DNA from: Actinomycetota bacterium
Lineage (GTDB): Bacteria > Actinomycetota > Acidimicrobiia > Acidimicrobiales > JAJPHD01
Direction of reading: 5' to 3'
Assembly: GCA_021325455.1 (NCBI GenBank)
Contig: JAJPHD010000021.1
Span: forward strand, 1-52,783
DNA length: 52,783 bases
Shown here: one piece after another, positions 7,212 to 15,330 of the stretch
Numbering within the stretch: the stretch's first letter is position 1
Layout of the letters: each line of letters opens with the position of its first letter
Notes under the pieces: generated by a model
What the model saw: the letters and a program-made list of their open reading frames with translations, nothing else
Database searches by the model: none
What the model was told of the DNA's origin: nothing
Made by a program: the position numbers and the translations under genes

Positions 7212-9032
7212 ATGCCGACCCTGGAAACGCTGCTCCGCCTGCCCTCCACCCTGCTCGTCGACAGGGACAGCCATGACAGGCTCCTGCTCAGGCGCAACGT
7301 CACCGGCACCTTCCAGCTGTGGGAGCTCGAAGGAGCTGAGCTGCGCCAGCTCACCGACCTCCCCGAGCCCACCGCCGGGCGGTACCTGCCCGGGTCCCGC
7401 CGGGTGGTGGTGGCGGTGGACGAGGGGGGGAACGAGCGTCACCAGCTCTTCCTGCTGGACCCCGGCTCCGGGGAGCTCGAGCCCCTAGTGCGGGACCCGA
7501 GGTTCCTGCACCGCCTGGCGGGCATCTCCAGGGACGGTCGCCAGGTCGCCTACCTCACCAACCGGCGCAACGGCATAGACATGGACCTCTACGTGCGGGA
7601 CCTCGCCTCGGGCGAGGAGCGCCTCGTCTACGGGGAGGGTGGCTACTGCCAACCCCAGGGGTTCTCCCCCGACGGACGCTTCCTCACCCTGGGCCGCCCT
7701 GGGGCCGGCCCCATGGACACGGAGCTGGTGCTCGTTGACGCGGGCGGGGGCGGCCACCGGGTCCTCACCCCCCACACCGAGCCGGCCGACACCACCGACC
7801 CGGCCTGGCTGGCGGACAGCTCGGGCTTCTACTTCAGCACCAACGAGGGCAGCGACCGGCTCCGACTGGCCCGCTACCACCTCGGCTCGCAGGGATGGGA
7901 CTGGGCCGCCCCCGAAGGGGCCTGGGACGTGCGCTGCCTCGTGTGCGAGGACGGCTCGACCCTGCTGGTGGAGGCCAACGAGGACGGCTGGAGCCGGCTC
8001 TTCCTCCACCGGGCCGCTGACATGGCCCCCATCTGCGAGGTGCCCCTGGCCCGCCCGGGGGTGGCCTGGCAGGACGACCGGGTCCCGGCCCCTGTGATGG
8101 CCCCCGACGGCTCCTCGGTCTCGTACACGCTCTCGGGACCGGACCAGCCCCCCGCCGCCTACCGCTTCGACCGGGCCAGCGGTGAGACGGCGCTGCTGGC
8201 GGGCGAGGAGCCCGATCCCTCGCTGGTGAGCCCGGAGAGAGCTCGGGTCGGCTCCTTCGACGGAGAGCAGGTACCGGTCCACCTCTACCGTCCCCGGTCT
8301 TCGAGCGGGGGGACCCCGGTCGTGGTCAGCGTCCACGGCGGGCCCGAGAGCCAGGCCCGCCCGGTGTTCGACCCCATCGTCCAGGGGCTGGTGTCCCGGG
8401 GGTATGCGGTGGTCGCTCCCAATGTCCGAGGTTCCACCGGCTACGGCAAGAGGTGGTACTCGCTGGACGACACGGTCCGCCGCCTGGACAGCGTGGCCGA
8501 CCTGGCCGCCGTCCACGACTGGCTGGGAGAGGCCGGGCTGGACCCCGGTCGCGCCGCCGTATGGGGTGCTTCCTACGGGGGTTACATGGTGCTGGCGGCG
8601 GTGTCCACCCAGCCCGAGCGCTGGGCCGCCGGGGTGGACATCGTCGGCATCTCGGACCTGGTGACCTTCCTCGAGAGGACCTCCGGCTACCGGCGGTCAT
8701 TCCGGGAGCGTGAGTACGGGTCGCTGGAGAGGGACCGGGAGTTCCTCCACGCTGCCTCCCCACTCACCCATGTGGCCAGCATCCGGGCTCCCCTCTTCAT
8801 AATCCACGGAGCCAACGACCCGAGGGTCCCGGTCTCGGAGGCCGAGCAGATAGCTGCCAGCCTCGAGAGCAGGGGCATCCCCCACGAGCTCCTCGTCTAC
8901 CCCGACGAGGGCCACGGCCTGGCCCGGCTGGCCAATCGCCTGGACGCCTACCCCCGGGCCTTCGACTTCCTCGACCGGGTGCTGATGGGGCAGGTGGCGA
9001 CGCCTGCCGGCGGCAGCGGGGGCGGTGGGTGA
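7212..9032 (+). CDS. S9 family peptidase (prolyl oligopeptidase / acylaminoacyl-peptidase type)
   Basis: A 606-residue serine peptidase. The N-terminal two thirds have beta-propeller-like repeats (AGISRDGRQVAYLT, QGFSPDGRFLTLG, TDPAWLADSSGFYFSTN), and the C-terminal alpha/beta-hydrolase domain carries the triad Ser454 in GASYGGYM, Asp536 in HGANDPRVPV and His568 in YPDEGHGL. S9 enzymes trim short peptides, often after proline or from acylated N-termini, and the propeller excludes large proteins. No signal peptide is present, so it acts inside the cell. The ATG at 7212 is preferred over an in-frame GTG nine bases earlier because a -10-like TAGCGT sits just before it. It is divergent from the oxidase operon and fits the peptide-use theme of the window. 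Confidence 0.93.
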   Translation: MPTLETLLRLPSTLLVDRDSHDRLLLRRNVTGTFQLWELEGAELRQLTDLPEPTAGRYLPGSRRVVVAVDEGGNERHQLFLLDPGSGELEPLVRDPRFLHRLAGISRDGRQVAYLTNRRNGIDMDLYVRDLASGEERLVYGEGGYCQPQGFSPDGRFLTLGRPGAGPMDTELVLVDAGGGGHRVLTPHTEPADTTDPAWLADSSGFYFSTNEGSDRLRLARYHLGSQGWDWAAPEGAWDVRCLVCEDGSTLLVEANEDGWSRLFLHRAADMAPICEVPLARPGVAWQDDRVPAPVMAPDGSSVSYTLSGPDQPPAAYRFDRASGETALLAGEEPDPSLVSPERARVGSFDGEQVPVHLYRPRSSSGGTPVVVSVHGGPESQARPVFDPIVQGLVSRGYAVVAPNVRGSTGYGKRWYSLDDTVRRLDSVADLAAVHDWLGEAGLDPGRAAVWGASYGGYMVLAAVSTQPERWAAGVDIVGISDLVTFLERTSGYRRSFREREYGSLERDREFLHAASPLTHVASIRAPLFIIHGANDPRVPVSEAEQIAASLESRGIPHELLVYPDEGHGLARLANRLDAYPRAFDFLDRVLMGQVATPAGGSGGGG

Positions 9033-9050
9033 GGCCGATGGCGGTCAGTC

Positions 9051-9076
9051 GACCAGACCCCTATCAGGGGGTGGTC
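9051..9076. terminator. Hairpin between convergent S9 peptidase and NCS1 genes
   Basis: GACCA (9051-9055) pairs with TGGTC (9072-9076), and inside it CCCCT pairs with AGGGG around ATC. The structure fills the 42-base gap between two convergent genes and reaches the last codon of the permease. No T-run follows on either strand, so it is a candidate bidirectional terminator only. Confidence 0.4.
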
Positions 9077-10490
9077 AGGCCGAGTCGCCGAGGGGACGGG
9101 CGGCGGCGGGGCCGGCCCGGCGGGCGCCGCTCGCCATGAGCGCCTTGGCCAGGGCCAGATAGGCGAGGATGGAGAAGGCCAGCCCCACCAGCCAGGCGAT
9201 GTCGCCTCCTCCGAGGGCGTGGGCCACGGGCCCTTCGTAGAAGGACGAGTCCATGAAGGGAACCTCGATGCCGATCGTCACGATGTAGAGGGCCACCACC
9301 CACCAGTTCACCCTCCCGTAAGCACCGTTCACCTTGAACAGCTCGTTGATGTCGTACCTGCCCCGGCGCACCAGGTAGTAGTCGGTCAGGTTGATGGCCG
9401 TCCAGGGGATCAGGAAGTACAGGATGAACAGGACGAAGTCGGTGAGGTTGGTGAAGAAGTTGGCGTTGGCAAGGATGGCGAGCACCGTCCCGATGACAGC
9501 CACCACCGAGGTGAAGGCGATGCGCAGCCTGGTCCCGGAGGCGAAGGTGCCGCTCGGGGAGATGCCGGTCAGCGAGGTCAGGAAGGCCCCGTAGAGGTTC
9601 TCCAGGTTGGCGGCCACGATGCCCAGGAATATGAGGAAGAAGAACAGAGGGCTCACCGTGGAGAAGAGGCCGGCCAGGTAGCCCGAGGTGTTGGTGGACA
9701 CCGCCTTCTCCGCCACTATGCCCGCCAGCGCACCCACCACCATCACCCAGGAGGCGCCCAGGGCCGAGCCGGCGTAGGTGAACCAGAAGACCCGGGCCGA
9801 GGGGGTCTCGGCCGGCAGGTACCGGGAGTAGTCCGAGACGTATGGCGCCCAGGTGATCTGCCAGGAGGCGAAGATAGAGATGGCGAGGAGGATGGTCCCG
9901 GCGCTCACGCCCGTGGCGTGGAAGTGGGCAGGCAGGGCGGTGGCGAGCTTCACCATGATGGCCAGGAACATCAGGCCCGAGAGGATCGACACCACGCGGT
10001 CGTAGGCGTGGAAGAGGTCGTACCCGACCCAGGTCACGAGCAGGATGACGGCGTCGCTGATGAGCACCCCGCCCGTGTAGGGGATGTGCAGGAGGCCGGC
10101 GATGGCCTGGCCGCCCAGCACGGCGCTGGTGATGAAGAAGCCGAGGTAGAGCAGGACCACTATCAGGAGGGGCAGCAGGGCGCCGAAGAACCCGAACTGG
10201 GCCCTGCTCTGGATCATCTGGGGGACCCCCAGGCGCGGCCCCTGGGCGGAGTGGTAGGCCATGAACAGGCCGCCGATCAGGTTGCCGATGAGGATGGTGG
10301 CAATGGCCCACTTGAGGTCCAGGCCCAAGGTGATGCTCAGCACGCCGGTGGCGAGGCCGGTCACCTGGACATTGCTGGCGAACCACAGGGTGAACAGCGT
10401 GTTGGGCCGGCCCCGGCGCTCGCTGGCCGGGATGTGGTCGATGGCCCGCTGCTCGAGGCGCACTCCTGGGGCGGACGGCGGAGTCTGCAT
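9075..10490 (-). CDS. NCS1 family purine/cytosine-type permease
   Basis: A 471-residue polytopic membrane protein of the nucleobase:cation symporter-1 family. The cytoplasmic start RRGRPNTLFTLWFASNVQV leads straight into the first helix, as in CodB and related carriers, and the protein shows about twelve hydrophobic segments with the HSAQGPRLGVPQMIQSRAQFG loop typical of the family. Members import cytosine, purines, allantoin, hydantoins or thiamine; the substrate cannot be decided here. It stands alone between a convergent peptidase and a HisC-like gene on the same strand, 44 bases downstream of it in map order but with its own promoter-like sequence. The function is unrelated in any obvious way to the peptide genes, unless it brings in hydantoins or other nitrogen sources. 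Confidence 0.9.
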   Translation of the reverse strand: MQTPPSAPGVRLEQRAIDHIPASERRGRPNTLFTLWFASNVQVTGLATGVLSITLGLDLKWAIATILIGNLIGGLFMAYHSAQGPRLGVPQMIQSRAQFGFFGALLPLLIVVLLYLGFFITSAVLGGQAIAGLLHIPYTGGVLISDAVILLVTWVGYDLFHAYDRVVSILSGLMFLAIMVKLATALPAHFHATGVSAGTILLAISIFASWQITWAPYVSDYSRYLPAETPSARVFWFTYAGSALGASWVMVVGALAGIVAEKAVSTNTSGYLAGLFSTVSPLFFFLIFLGIVAANLENLYGAFLTSLTGISPSGTFASGTRLRIAFTSVVAVIGTVLAILANANFFTNLTDFVLFILYFLIPWTAINLTDYYLVRRGRYDINELFKVNGAYGRVNWWVVALYIVTIGIEVPFMDSSFYEGPVAHALGGGDIAWLVGLAFSILAYLALAKALMASGARRAGPAAARPLGDSA

Positions 10491-10501
10491 AGGGTGGGCC
10501 G

Positions 10502-10507
10502 AATATA
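10502..10507 (-). promoter_or_regulatory. Possible -10 element of the NCS1 permease
   Basis: On the minus strand TATATT lies 11 bases before the ATG in an otherwise very GC-rich stretch. The leader would be only a few bases, and no Shine-Dalgarno is visible. No convincing -35 was found. Confidence 0.35.
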
Positions 10508-10533
10508 GACCGGCCGACGCGGCCGGGCGGTGA

Positions 10534-11607
10534 TCAGGAGGGGGGGCGGAGCTCGGCCACGGCCCGGCGGACGAGGTCCATGCCCTCCGGGGAGGGAACG
10601 CTCACCCGGATGGTGTTGGGGACCCCGAGGGAGCTCCCAGGGCGCACCGACACGCCGTAGCTGCTCAGGTGCTCCACCAGGGCTTCCTCCCGAGGCGCCA
10701 TGACCAGCACGAAGTTGGCCTCAGAGGGGACGCTCGCATAGCCCGCCTCCCTGAAGGCCGCCCTGAGCTGGGCCCGGGCGCGGGCCGTGTAGCACCGCAC
10801 CTTCTCCCGGTGTCCCTCGTCTTCCAGAACCGAGAGCGCCGCCTCCTGGGCTGCCGAGTTGACCGAGAACGGGAGGCGGATGCCCCGCAGCTCGGCCACC
10901 ACCGGCTCCGGCCCTACCAGGTAGCCAATGCGCAGGCCGGCCAGGCCGTAGACCTTGGAAAAGGTCCTCAGCACCACCACCCGCCCCGCCGCGGCCAAGG
11001 GCAGGCTGGTCACCTTCTCGGGCCGGTCGGCGAAGTCGACGTAGGCCTCGTCCACCACGACCAGGCCGGCCCGAGCACGCTCGACGAACCTGGCCACCCG
11101 GTCCACCCCCACTGCCGTCCCGGTGGGGTTGTGCGGGTTGCACACGAAGGCCAGGTCAGCCTGGACCTCTGCCATGGCCTCCAGGTCGTGGTGCCAGCCC
11201 GCCAGGGGCACGGCCCGGACCGCCGCCCCCAGCTGGGTAGCCACCAGCTCGTGCATCCGGTAGGCGGGTGAGGCCACCGCGACCGAGCCCCCCCAGGCGG
11301 CATAGGCGAGCACCAGGAGCTGGATCAGCTCGTCGGACCCGTTGCCGACCAGGATCTGGTCCGGGCTCACCGCCAGCCTGGCCGCCAGCCTGCGTCGCAG
11401 CCCGCCGGCCAAGGGGTCTGGGTAGCGGTGCGCCTCTCCGGCCACCCGGGCCAGGGCCCGGGCCACGCTGGGCGGCGGAGCCAAGGGCGCTTCGTTGGAG
11501 GCCAGGCTCCCGGCCGATGCTGGCGCCCGCTCCCCCGGCACGTAAGGGGCCACCTCCTGCAACCAGGGGCGCAGCTTCGGAGCAGCTCCGGCCTCATCCT
11601 CCGTCAC
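10534..11607 (-). CDS. hisC: Histidinol-phosphate aminotransferase-like class I/II aminotransferase
   Basis: A 357-residue PLP enzyme of fold type I. Seen are SLASNEAPLAPPPSV near the start, the RYPDPLAGGLRRRLAARL segment, CNPHNPTG with Asn157, VVVDEAYVDFAD with Asp186 and Tyr189, and the PLP lysine Lys218 in RTFSKVYGLAGLRIGY; the C-terminal Arg region follows FSVNSAAQEAAL. This set is typical of HisC, which converts imidazole-acetol phosphate and glutamate to histidinol phosphate; close relatives act on aromatic amino acids. No other his genes are nearby, so a side role in amino-acid catabolism is possible. GTG at 11607 is chosen because the reading frame further upstream overlaps the neighbouring gene and has no homologous sequence. 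Confidence 0.88.
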   Translation of the reverse strand: MTEDEAGAAPKLRPWLQEVAPYVPGERAPASAGSLASNEAPLAPPPSVARALARVAGEAHRYPDPLAGGLRRRLAARLAVSPDQILVGNGSDELIQLLVLAYAAWGGSVAVASPAYRMHELVATQLGAAVRAVPLAGWHHDLEAMAEVQADLAFVCNPHNPTGTAVGVDRVARFVERARAGLVVVDEAYVDFADRPEKVTSLPLAAAGRVVVLRTFSKVYGLAGLRIGYLVGPEPVVAELRGIRLPFSVNSAAQEAALSVLEDEGHREKVRCYTARARAQLRAAFREAGYASVPSEANFVLVMAPREEALVEHLSSYGVSVRPGSSLGVPNTIRVSVPSPEGMDLVRRAVAELRPPS

Positions 11608-11681
11608 GGCCCGGACGCTATCGGCCCGGCCGGCGCAGAGGCCCGGTAGCGGGAGGCCGGGGGGGGGGAGGCCGGGCCGGC

Positions 11682-13061
11682 CTACAGGACCTTGCCCGGG
11701 TTGAGGATGCCCAAGGGGTCGAGGGCCTCCTTGATGGCCCGGTGCACATCCATGGACACCTCCCCCAGCTCCTCGTGGAGCCAGCGGCGCTTGAGAGCGC
11801 CCACCCCGTGCTCGCCGGTGAGGGTCCCGCCCAGGGAGAGCGCCGTCCGGAAGACCTCGTCGGCCGCGGCCCACACCTCCGGAGGAGCCCCCTCCTCCCG
11901 GCGGTCGAAGACGAAGACCGGGTGCAGGTTGCCGTCGCCGGCGTGAGCGACGGTGGCGATGAGCACCCCATGGCGTTCGCCTATGGCCTCGATGGCCATC
12001 AGCATGTCCACCAACCGGGTGCGCGGTACGGCCACATCCTCGACCAGGGTGGCGCCCAGCCGCTCCGTGGCGGGATAGGCCAGGCGCCGGAGCTCCAGCA
12101 GCTGGGCGGCCTCCTCGGCACCCGTGCCGTACTGGGCGAAATAGGCGCCTGCGCCCTGGAAGGCCTCGACCACGGCCTCCGCCGGCCCGACCGGGTGGGC
12201 TTCGTCCACCTGGGCGATGACCGCGGCCCTGGTCCCCGGGTCCAGCCCCGTCCGCTTCCATCCGTCGATGGCCTTGAGGGTGGCCTCATCCATGAGCTCC
12301 AGCAGGCACACCGGTATCCGGGCCCGGGTCACGTCCAGCACGGCCTTTCCGGCCGCCGGGAGGTCGGGGAACAGGCCCAGGATGGTGGCTGGCGGCTGGG
12401 GTGGCCGGGGGCGCAGCCTCAGGGTGGCTGCCGTTATCACCCCCAAGATGCCCTCGGACCCCACGAACAGCCCCGTGAGATCCAGGCCTGCCACCCCCTT
12501 CACGGTCCGCCGACCCGTGTGAAGGACCCTGCCGTCGGCCAGCACCACCTCCAATCCCAGCACGGCGTCCCTGGTGACCCCGTACTTGACGCAGCGCAGC
12601 CCCCCGGCGTTGGTGGCCAGGTTGCCGCCGATGGTCGATATCTCCCAGCTCGAGGGATCGGGGGCGTACATGAGGCCCACCTCGGCGGCAGCCTGGTCGA
12701 GCCGGGCGTTCACCACGCCCGCCTCGGCCACGGCCAGCTGGTCGTCCGGGTCCAGCTCCCTGATGCGGTCGAGCCGGGCGGTGGACAGCACCACCCCGCC
12801 TGCCACGCCAGCCGCCCCGCCTGCCAAGCCCGTGCCAGCTCCCCGGGGGACGACAGGCACACCGTAGGTGCTGGCCCAGCTCATGACCTCGCTCACGTCG
12901 GCGGTGGACCTAACCACAGCGGCCGCCAGGGGAAGCCCTCCCGGAACGAGACGGGCCTCGTCCTGGCAGTAGGCCGCCAGGAGATCGGGGTCGGTCACCA
13001 AGGTCCCCGGAGACAGCGCAGCGGACAGGGCCCGGAGGGCGGACTCGGGGGCCTCAGCCAT
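11682..13061 (-). CDS. glcD: FAD-linked oxidase, glycolate oxidase subunit GlcD / D-lactate dehydrogenase type
   Basis: A 459-residue flavoenzyme of the VAO/PCMH family. The FAD-binding part carries VPRGAGTGLAGGAAGVAGGV and STIGGNLATNAGG with GLFVGSEGILGVIT; the C-terminal domain has VAHAGDGNLHPVF and LTGEHGVGALKRRWL, the signature of GlcD, D-lactate and D-2-hydroxyglutarate dehydrogenases. It oxidises a D-2-hydroxy acid or glycolate and passes electrons on; GlcE and GlcF partners are absent, so it may act as a single-subunit enzyme. The ATG at 13061 is used because a longer version would run into the neighbouring phosphatase gene. It follows that gene by 34 bases on the same strand. Confidence 0.92.
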   Translation of the reverse strand: MAEAPESALRALSAALSPGTLVTDPDLLAAYCQDEARLVPGGLPLAAAVVRSTADVSEVMSWASTYGVPVVPRGAGTGLAGGAAGVAGGVVLSTARLDRIRELDPDDQLAVAEAGVVNARLDQAAAEVGLMYAPDPSSWEISTIGGNLATNAGGLRCVKYGVTRDAVLGLEVVLADGRVLHTGRRTVKGVAGLDLTGLFVGSEGILGVITAATLRLRPRPPQPPATILGLFPDLPAAGKAVLDVTRARIPVCLLELMDEATLKAIDGWKRTGLDPGTRAAVIAQVDEAHPVGPAEAVVEAFQGAGAYFAQYGTGAEEAAQLLELRRLAYPATERLGATLVEDVAVPRTRLVDMLMAIEAIGERHGVLIATVAHAGDGNLHPVFVFDRREEGAPPEVWAAADEVFRTALSLGGTLTGEHGVGALKRRWLHEELGEVSMDVHRAIKEALDPLGILNPGKVL

Positions 13062-13095
13062 GCCGACTGACACTCTATGGGCGCCCGCCCGCTGC

Positions 13096-15324
13096 CTACT
13101 GCTCGACCCCGGGCTCCCGCTCGTCACCCTCTCGCCGCCATGAGGGGGCCGGGCCTCGGCCCCCCTTGCTGGGGCCGGTCGGCCGAAGGGCTTGGAGAAC
13201 CAGGACGGCCAGGTCGTCAGCAGGTTCCCCGGAGAAGTCGACCACCGCCCGCCTTATGGCCTCGGCGAAGCTGTGGGCGCTGGAGGAGGCCAGCTCGGAC
13301 ACCAGGGCCCGCAGCCGCCCCAGCCCGAACGTCTCCCTCCCCCTCCGTGCCTCACTGACGCCGTCGCTGTAGAAGACCACGGCGTCCCCTTCCCCCAAGG
13401 CCACCGACTGCTGGCTCCCCTCCCATCTCGGGAAGGGGCCGACCAGCATGCCGTTGGTGTCCATGACCGCCACCCCACCATCGGCACGGACCAGGAGCGG
13501 GGGAGGGTGGCCGCCAGAGGCCAGGGTCAGGCGAAGGCGCTCTCCGCTCGTCCGCAGGCGGGCGTAGGCCAGGGTACAGAACCGCTCGGGGTTCTGGCGG
13601 TGCACGGCCTCGTTGAGCATCCGCAGCACGGTGACGGGGCGCCTGGCCCGCATGGCCGCGGCCCTGATCGTGTAGCGGACCAGGGCGGTGAGGGCAGCCG
13701 CCTCCGTGCCCTTGCCCATCACGTCCCCGAGGACCAGGGCCCAGTCGTCACCCGCCACCTCGAACACGTCGTAGAAGTCCCCTCCCGGCTCCTCACCCGG
13801 TCCGGCCGGCCGGTAGGCGCAGGCCAGCCCTGTGCGGGGGACAGCCGGGAGCACGGGTGCCAGCAGGCTCTCCTGGAGGGTCCGGGCGACGTGGGCCAGG
13901 CGCTCCCGTGATGCCGCCGCCTCGGCCTCGGCCCGGCGGCGGTCCGTTATGTCCCGGAGGTGCCCGGTGAAGAGAGGTGGCCCCGGTCGGCCCACCATGG
14001 TCACGGCCAGCTCGACCGGTAGCTCGCTGCCGTCCTTGCGCTGCGCCCAGGTCTCCACCCGCCGGTCGAGCATGGGCCCCTCGCCGGTACGCATGTGGCG
14101 AGCCAGGCCCGCCCGGTGGGCCGCCCTCAGCCTCGGAGGGACGATCAGCTCGGCCACCTCCCGGCCGAGGGCCTCCTCGCGCCGGTAACCAAAGGTGCTC
14201 TCCGCCGCCCGGTTGAACTCCACCACCCGGCCCGAGGCCTCGATGGTGATGATGGCGTCCAGGGCGGCGTCCAGGATGGCCGCCTTGCGGGCCACCTCGG
14301 CGTCGAGGGCCTGACGGGAGCGGGTCAGGTCCTCGGCCTTCCTCCCCGCCTCGGCCGCCACCCGCTCGAGGCGCAGGGCCTGGTCGACAACCGCCTCCTG
14401 GCGAACCTGCAGCAGCTGCACCAGGGTCTCGGACCGGGCCCTCTCCAGGGTCAGCCTCCGCGAGGGCCCGAGATGAGGGACGGGATCGGACGCGAGCAGG
14501 GGGCCCCAGGTGAAAGGCAGGACAGCCAGCTTCGTCCCCAGGGCGATGGCCGAGAAGCTGTCGGCCGTACCAGGGGGAACGGGGGTGCGGCTGAAGAGGA
14601 CCACGGCGAAGCGCGAGCCGTCGGGCAGGCCGGAGCCGAACCCCAGGACAGAGGAGATCCGATGGGGGATGACGAAGCTGTCCTGGTCGGGCACGTACGG
14701 GCTGCCCAGAGCTTCGGGCACATGGAAGACCCCGAAGCGGTCCTTCTCCAGCCGGCGGAAGAGCCGGGGGCCGCCGTCCCCCCCCTGGTCGGGGTCGATC
14801 CCCAGGTCCGCCACGAGCTGGGAAACAATGGGGTACTGGCCCGCGAGGTCCTGGCCGGCCAGCGGGATGGCCCGGTGCCTGCGAGAGGAACGCCGGTCAC
14901 ACCATCCCGGCAGGTCTCCGACGCTGGCGACCAGGACGAGGCAGGTGATCCCTCTGAGGTCCTGGCCTCGGCGCGCAGCGGCCAGATCCTCGACGACCTC
15001 CTGCAGCTCGGGCTCCAGCTCCTCGAAGGGCTGCGTCCTGTAGAAGCGGGCCAATGCGACCGACCGCTCCCCCTCCTCCCCGCCCCCCAGGTTGGCGCGC
15101 AGATAGGTGACGACCGAGGTGGCCGCCTCCTCCATGGACCGTGCTCCTTCACCCTTGCCGCCCAGTGCCGTGCTGCAGGAGAGCATGTCGGCAATGCTGA
15201 AGGAGCTCAGGTCGAACACGGCAGGTTGGGCTACAGGAGCTTCGGAGCCGCCCCTCGCGGCCTTCCGGGACCCCCAGAGGCGGTCATGGTAGCACCCCCT
15301 GTGTCGGGGGAGCGGAGGGCCCAC
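13096..15324 (-). CDS. PP2C-type SpoIIE/RsbU phosphatase with N-terminal sensor and PAS domain
   Basis: Up to 742 residues. An N-terminal region (about 40-300) begins with FSIADMLSCSTALGG and contains ERSVALARFYRTQPFEELEPELQ, IPLAGQDLA, VFHVPEALGSPYVP and a long run resembling a sensor region I recall in front of PAS or kinase domains. A coiled linker leads to a PAS domain (about 345-465) with NRAAESTFGYRREEALGREV and the PAC-like DITDRRRAE. The C-terminal SpoIIE domain has the metal-binding acidic residues in GGDFYDVF, LGDVMGKG, FYSDGVSEARRG and DDLAVLVL, so it should be active on anti-sigma-factor antagonists. The GTG at 15324 has a poor ribosome site; a GTG at 15219, just before the conserved domain, is a good alternative. 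No partner switching genes adjoin it. Confidence 0.9.
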   Translation of the reverse strand: MGPPLPRHRGCYHDRLWGSRKAARGGSEAPVAQPAVFDLSSFSIADMLSCSTALGGKGEGARSMEEAATSVVTYLRANLGGGEEGERSVALARFYRTQPFEELEPELQEVVEDLAAARRGQDLRGITCLVLVASVGDLPGWCDRRSSRRHRAIPLAGQDLAGQYPIVSQLVADLGIDPDQGGDGGPRLFRRLEKDRFGVFHVPEALGSPYVPDQDSFVIPHRISSVLGFGSGLPDGSRFAVVLFSRTPVPPGTADSFSAIALGTKLAVLPFTWGPLLASDPVPHLGPSRRLTLERARSETLVQLLQVRQEAVVDQALRLERVAAEAGRKAEDLTRSRQALDAEVARKAAILDAALDAIITIEASGRVVEFNRAAESTFGYRREEALGREVAELIVPPRLRAAHRAGLARHMRTGEGPMLDRRVETWAQRKDGSELPVELAVTMVGRPGPPLFTGHLRDITDRRRAEAEAAASRERLAHVARTLQESLLAPVLPAVPRTGLACAYRPAGPGEEPGGDFYDVFEVAGDDWALVLGDVMGKGTEAAALTALVRYTIRAAAMRARRPVTVLRMLNEAVHRQNPERFCTLAYARLRTSGERLRLTLASGGHPPPLLVRADGGVAVMDTNGMLVGPFPRWEGSQQSVALGEGDAVVFYSDGVSEARRGRETFGLGRLRALVSELASSSAHSFAEAIRRAVVDFSGEPADDLAVLVLQALRPTGPSKGGRGPAPSWRREGDEREPGVEQ

Positions 15325-15330
15325 CCTTCA

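Noticed and set aside
10534-11607. Part of a histidine biosynthesis operon
   Set aside because: No other his genes are adjacent; neighbours are a nucleobase-type permease and a GlcD-type oxidase.
11608-12261. N-terminal extension of the HisC-like gene
   Set aside because: The longer frame overlaps the GlcD-type gene in another frame and reads as Gly/Arg-rich sequence; aminotransferase similarity begins near 11607.
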